From Bacillota bacterium (GTDB taxonomy: Bacteria; Bacillota_B; Desulfitobacteriia; Desulfitobacteriales; Desulfitobacteriaceae), in assembly GCA_021779415.1 (NCBI GenBank), contig JAJYAS010000170.1:1-7137 (forward strand): a stretch of 7,137 bases of DNA, written 5' to 3'. The position numbers and the translations under genes were made by a program. The notes under the pieces were generated by a model that did no database searches, had not been told where the DNA came from, and worked only from the letters and a program-made list of their open reading frames with translations. Below are positions 6,124-7,137 of the stretch, piece by piece. The first letter of the stretch is position 1, and each line of letters starts with the position of its first letter.

Positions 6124-6912
6124 GAAATCCCTTTGGCGGACAATTTCATAGAGTAATATACCCGTAGCGATTGCCACGTTAAGGGACTCTACGTCTTGAG
6201 CCATCGGAATGGTAACCCGCTGGACATTAGTACCTCGAAATGCCGGAGATGGTCCCTTGCCTTCGTTTCCAACAACAAGGGCCAGTGGCCCTCCTGTCAG
6301 AATGGTATGGTAAACTGAGTTGCCCTGGATATCCCCAATAAAGACACTTAATCCCCGTTCCCTGCAGAAGGATAAAATGTCTTCTGGTTGCTGGACAGGC
6401 AAAAGAATCAGGGAAAAAATTGCCCCCATAGTACTTCGCAACACTTTCGGATTATAAATATCCACAGTTCCTGGCGTCCAACAAACATGGCGGACTCCTG
6501 AAGCCAACGCGGTACGTAAAATGGTGCCAAGATTCCCCGGATCTTGAAGGCCATCGAGGATCAGTAAAACTGTTTGAGGATCAATGCTTAAATCTGACCA
6601 CGCATAATTCATCTGGCGTACAACAGCCAAAATTCCTTGCGGTTCTTCTGTGGCGCTCATTTTACGCAGAACACGTTCATCTACTTCTTCAAACGGGATA
6701 TTTCGCTCACTTAATCTTTTGAGTAGGGGTTGCCACTCAAGCGGTTCACGCTCCGGACAAACAAAGACCTTTTTGATAGGAGCATTGCGGCGCACCGCTT
6801 CCTCGACAAATCTCCATCCTTCAATCACAAATAATCGTGACTCCTCACGGGCCTTACGCCGCTGTAAAGACGCCACATATTTTACCTGCTCATTATGTAC
6901 GGACTCAAGCAT
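6118..6912 (-). CDS. TrmH/SpoU-family RNA 2'-O-methyltransferase
   Basis: This 264-residue protein has the two-part layout of the family. The N-terminal substrate-binding domain covers about residues 20-100 (LFVIEGWRFVEEAV at 27-40). The C-terminal knotted SPOUT domain covers about 115-258. Motif 1 is LDGLQDPGNLGTILRTA at 119-135, with N127 and R133. Motif 2 is VVGNEGKG at 213-220. Motif 3 is VTIPMAQDVESLNVAIA at 233-249. These motifs bind S-adenosylmethionine and place a methyl on a ribose of rRNA or tRNA; the target nucleotide cannot be told from sequence. The family often has Gly at the position of Q239 in motif 3, a small deviation. The start is ATG at 6912, with GGGGGTGG (6925-6918) five bases upstream. 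It sits between rplT and pheST, as in related Clostridia, and a terminator precedes it, so it probably lives on readthrough. Confidence 0.93.
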   Translation of the reverse strand: MLESVHNEQVKYVASLQRRKAREESRLFVIEGWRFVEEAVRRNAPIKKVFVCPEREPLEWQPLLKRLSERNIPFEEVDERVLRKMSATEEPQGILAVVRQMNYAWSDLSIDPQTVLLILDGLQDPGNLGTILRTALASGVRHVCWTPGTVDIYNPKVLRSTMGAIFSLILLPVQQPEDILSFCRERGLSVFIGDIQGNSVYHTILTGGPLALVVGNEGKGPSPAFRGTNVQRVTIPMAQDVESLNVAIATGILLYEIVRQRDFL

Positions 6913-6935
6913 CTATGCCACCCCCAGGAAAGAGT

Positions 6936-6960
6936 AAAAAGAGGATGCTTTTGCACCCTC
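6936..6960 (-). terminator. Terminator after rplT
   Basis: In the minus direction, GAGGGTGC (6960-6953) pairs with GCATCCTC (6948-6941) around an AAAA loop. This gives eight pairs with one G-U, followed by five T (6940-6936). It begins five bases after the rplT stop and ends about ten bases before the ribosome binding site of the methyltransferase gene. It is probably partial, since the next gene has no separate promoter visible after it. Confidence 0.85.
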
Positions 6961-6965
6961 CTCAT

Positions 6966-7137
6966 TTACCCGTTGTTTTGAACCTTAGCAACATTAACGA
7001 ATTCCGTAAAGGCTGCAGCGTCGCTAATTGCGAGTTCCGCCAAGATCTTGCGATTGACAGAAACCCCAGCTTTCTTCAACCCATTCATCATGCGACTATA
7101 AGACATGCCATTCATCCGAGCGGCAGCGTTGATTCTG
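6966..7137 (-). CDS. rplT: 50S ribosomal protein L20, C-terminal part
   Basis: The minus strand encodes the last 56 residues of L20, ending in TAA at 6968-6966; the N-terminal half lies beyond the window. Conserved stretches are [20 protein letters not shown] at the edge, then [10 protein letters not shown], and [13 protein letters not shown] near the end, all typical of bacterial L20 (about 118 residues). L20 binds 23S rRNA, is needed early in assembly of the large subunit, and in several bacteria represses its own operon. The gene is normally the last of infC-rpmI-rplT, and the hairpin terminator directly behind it fits that. Confidence 0.96.
   Translation of the reverse strand, partial: RINAAARMNGMSYSRMMNGLKKAGVSVNRKILAELAISDAAAFTEFVNVAKVQNNG

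Overview
This window looks like a chromosomal segment from an endospore-former-type Firmicute of the Clostridia, most like the Desulfitobacterium/Desulfosporosinus group. The clues are the gene order rplT, SpoU-type RNA methyltransferase, tRNA-Phe T-box leader, pheS, pheT, zapA, the purine-rich ribosome binding sites, the frequent GTG and TTG starts, and the cysteine-rich insert in PheS. The organism assignment is inference from protein style and gene order. Every supported gene lies on the minus strand, so transcription runs from the high coordinates to the low ones.

Layout in transcription order. (1) 7137-6966: the last 56 codons of ribosomal protein L20 (rplT), followed by a Rho-independent terminator. 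(2) 6912-6118: a TrmH/SpoU-family RNA methyltransferase. (3) 6123-5801: a strong extended -10 promoter that overlaps the end of the methyltransferase gene, then a complete T-box leader with a UUC (Phe) specifier, an antiterminator and a competing terminator. (4) 5800-5640: an untranslated stretch with mutually exclusive small hairpins. (5) 5639-1912: pheS, pheT and zapA, tightly spaced. (6) 1896-1348: an XRE-cupin transcriptional regulator 15 bp behind zapA with no visible terminator between them, followed by a strong hairpin terminator. (7) 1239-1: a promoter flanked and overlapped by two identical 12-bp perfect palindromes, driving a BenE-family benzoate/H+ symporter that runs off the window edge.

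How the parts may work together. The housekeeping block charges tRNA-Phe. Its transcription responds to uncharged tRNA-Phe through the T-box, and zapA (cell division) is co-transcribed. The regulator and transporter at the low-coordinate end look like an accessory cassette attached behind this operon. The two GCGTTATAACGC palindromes sit exactly where a repressor would block the benE promoter, and the neighbouring XRE-cupin protein is the obvious candidate to bind them. Because the regulator appears to be co-transcribed with pheST-zapA, its level may partly follow the phenylalanine T-box. That link is inferred from layout only.

The benE gene is easy to miss: it starts with GTG, has no stop inside the window, and shows only short ATG-initiated sub-frames. 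Translating the minus strand from 1156 to the edge gives 385 uninterrupted codons with clear family motifs. I found no mobile element, CRISPR array, tRNA or rRNA gene, and no supportable plus-strand gene.
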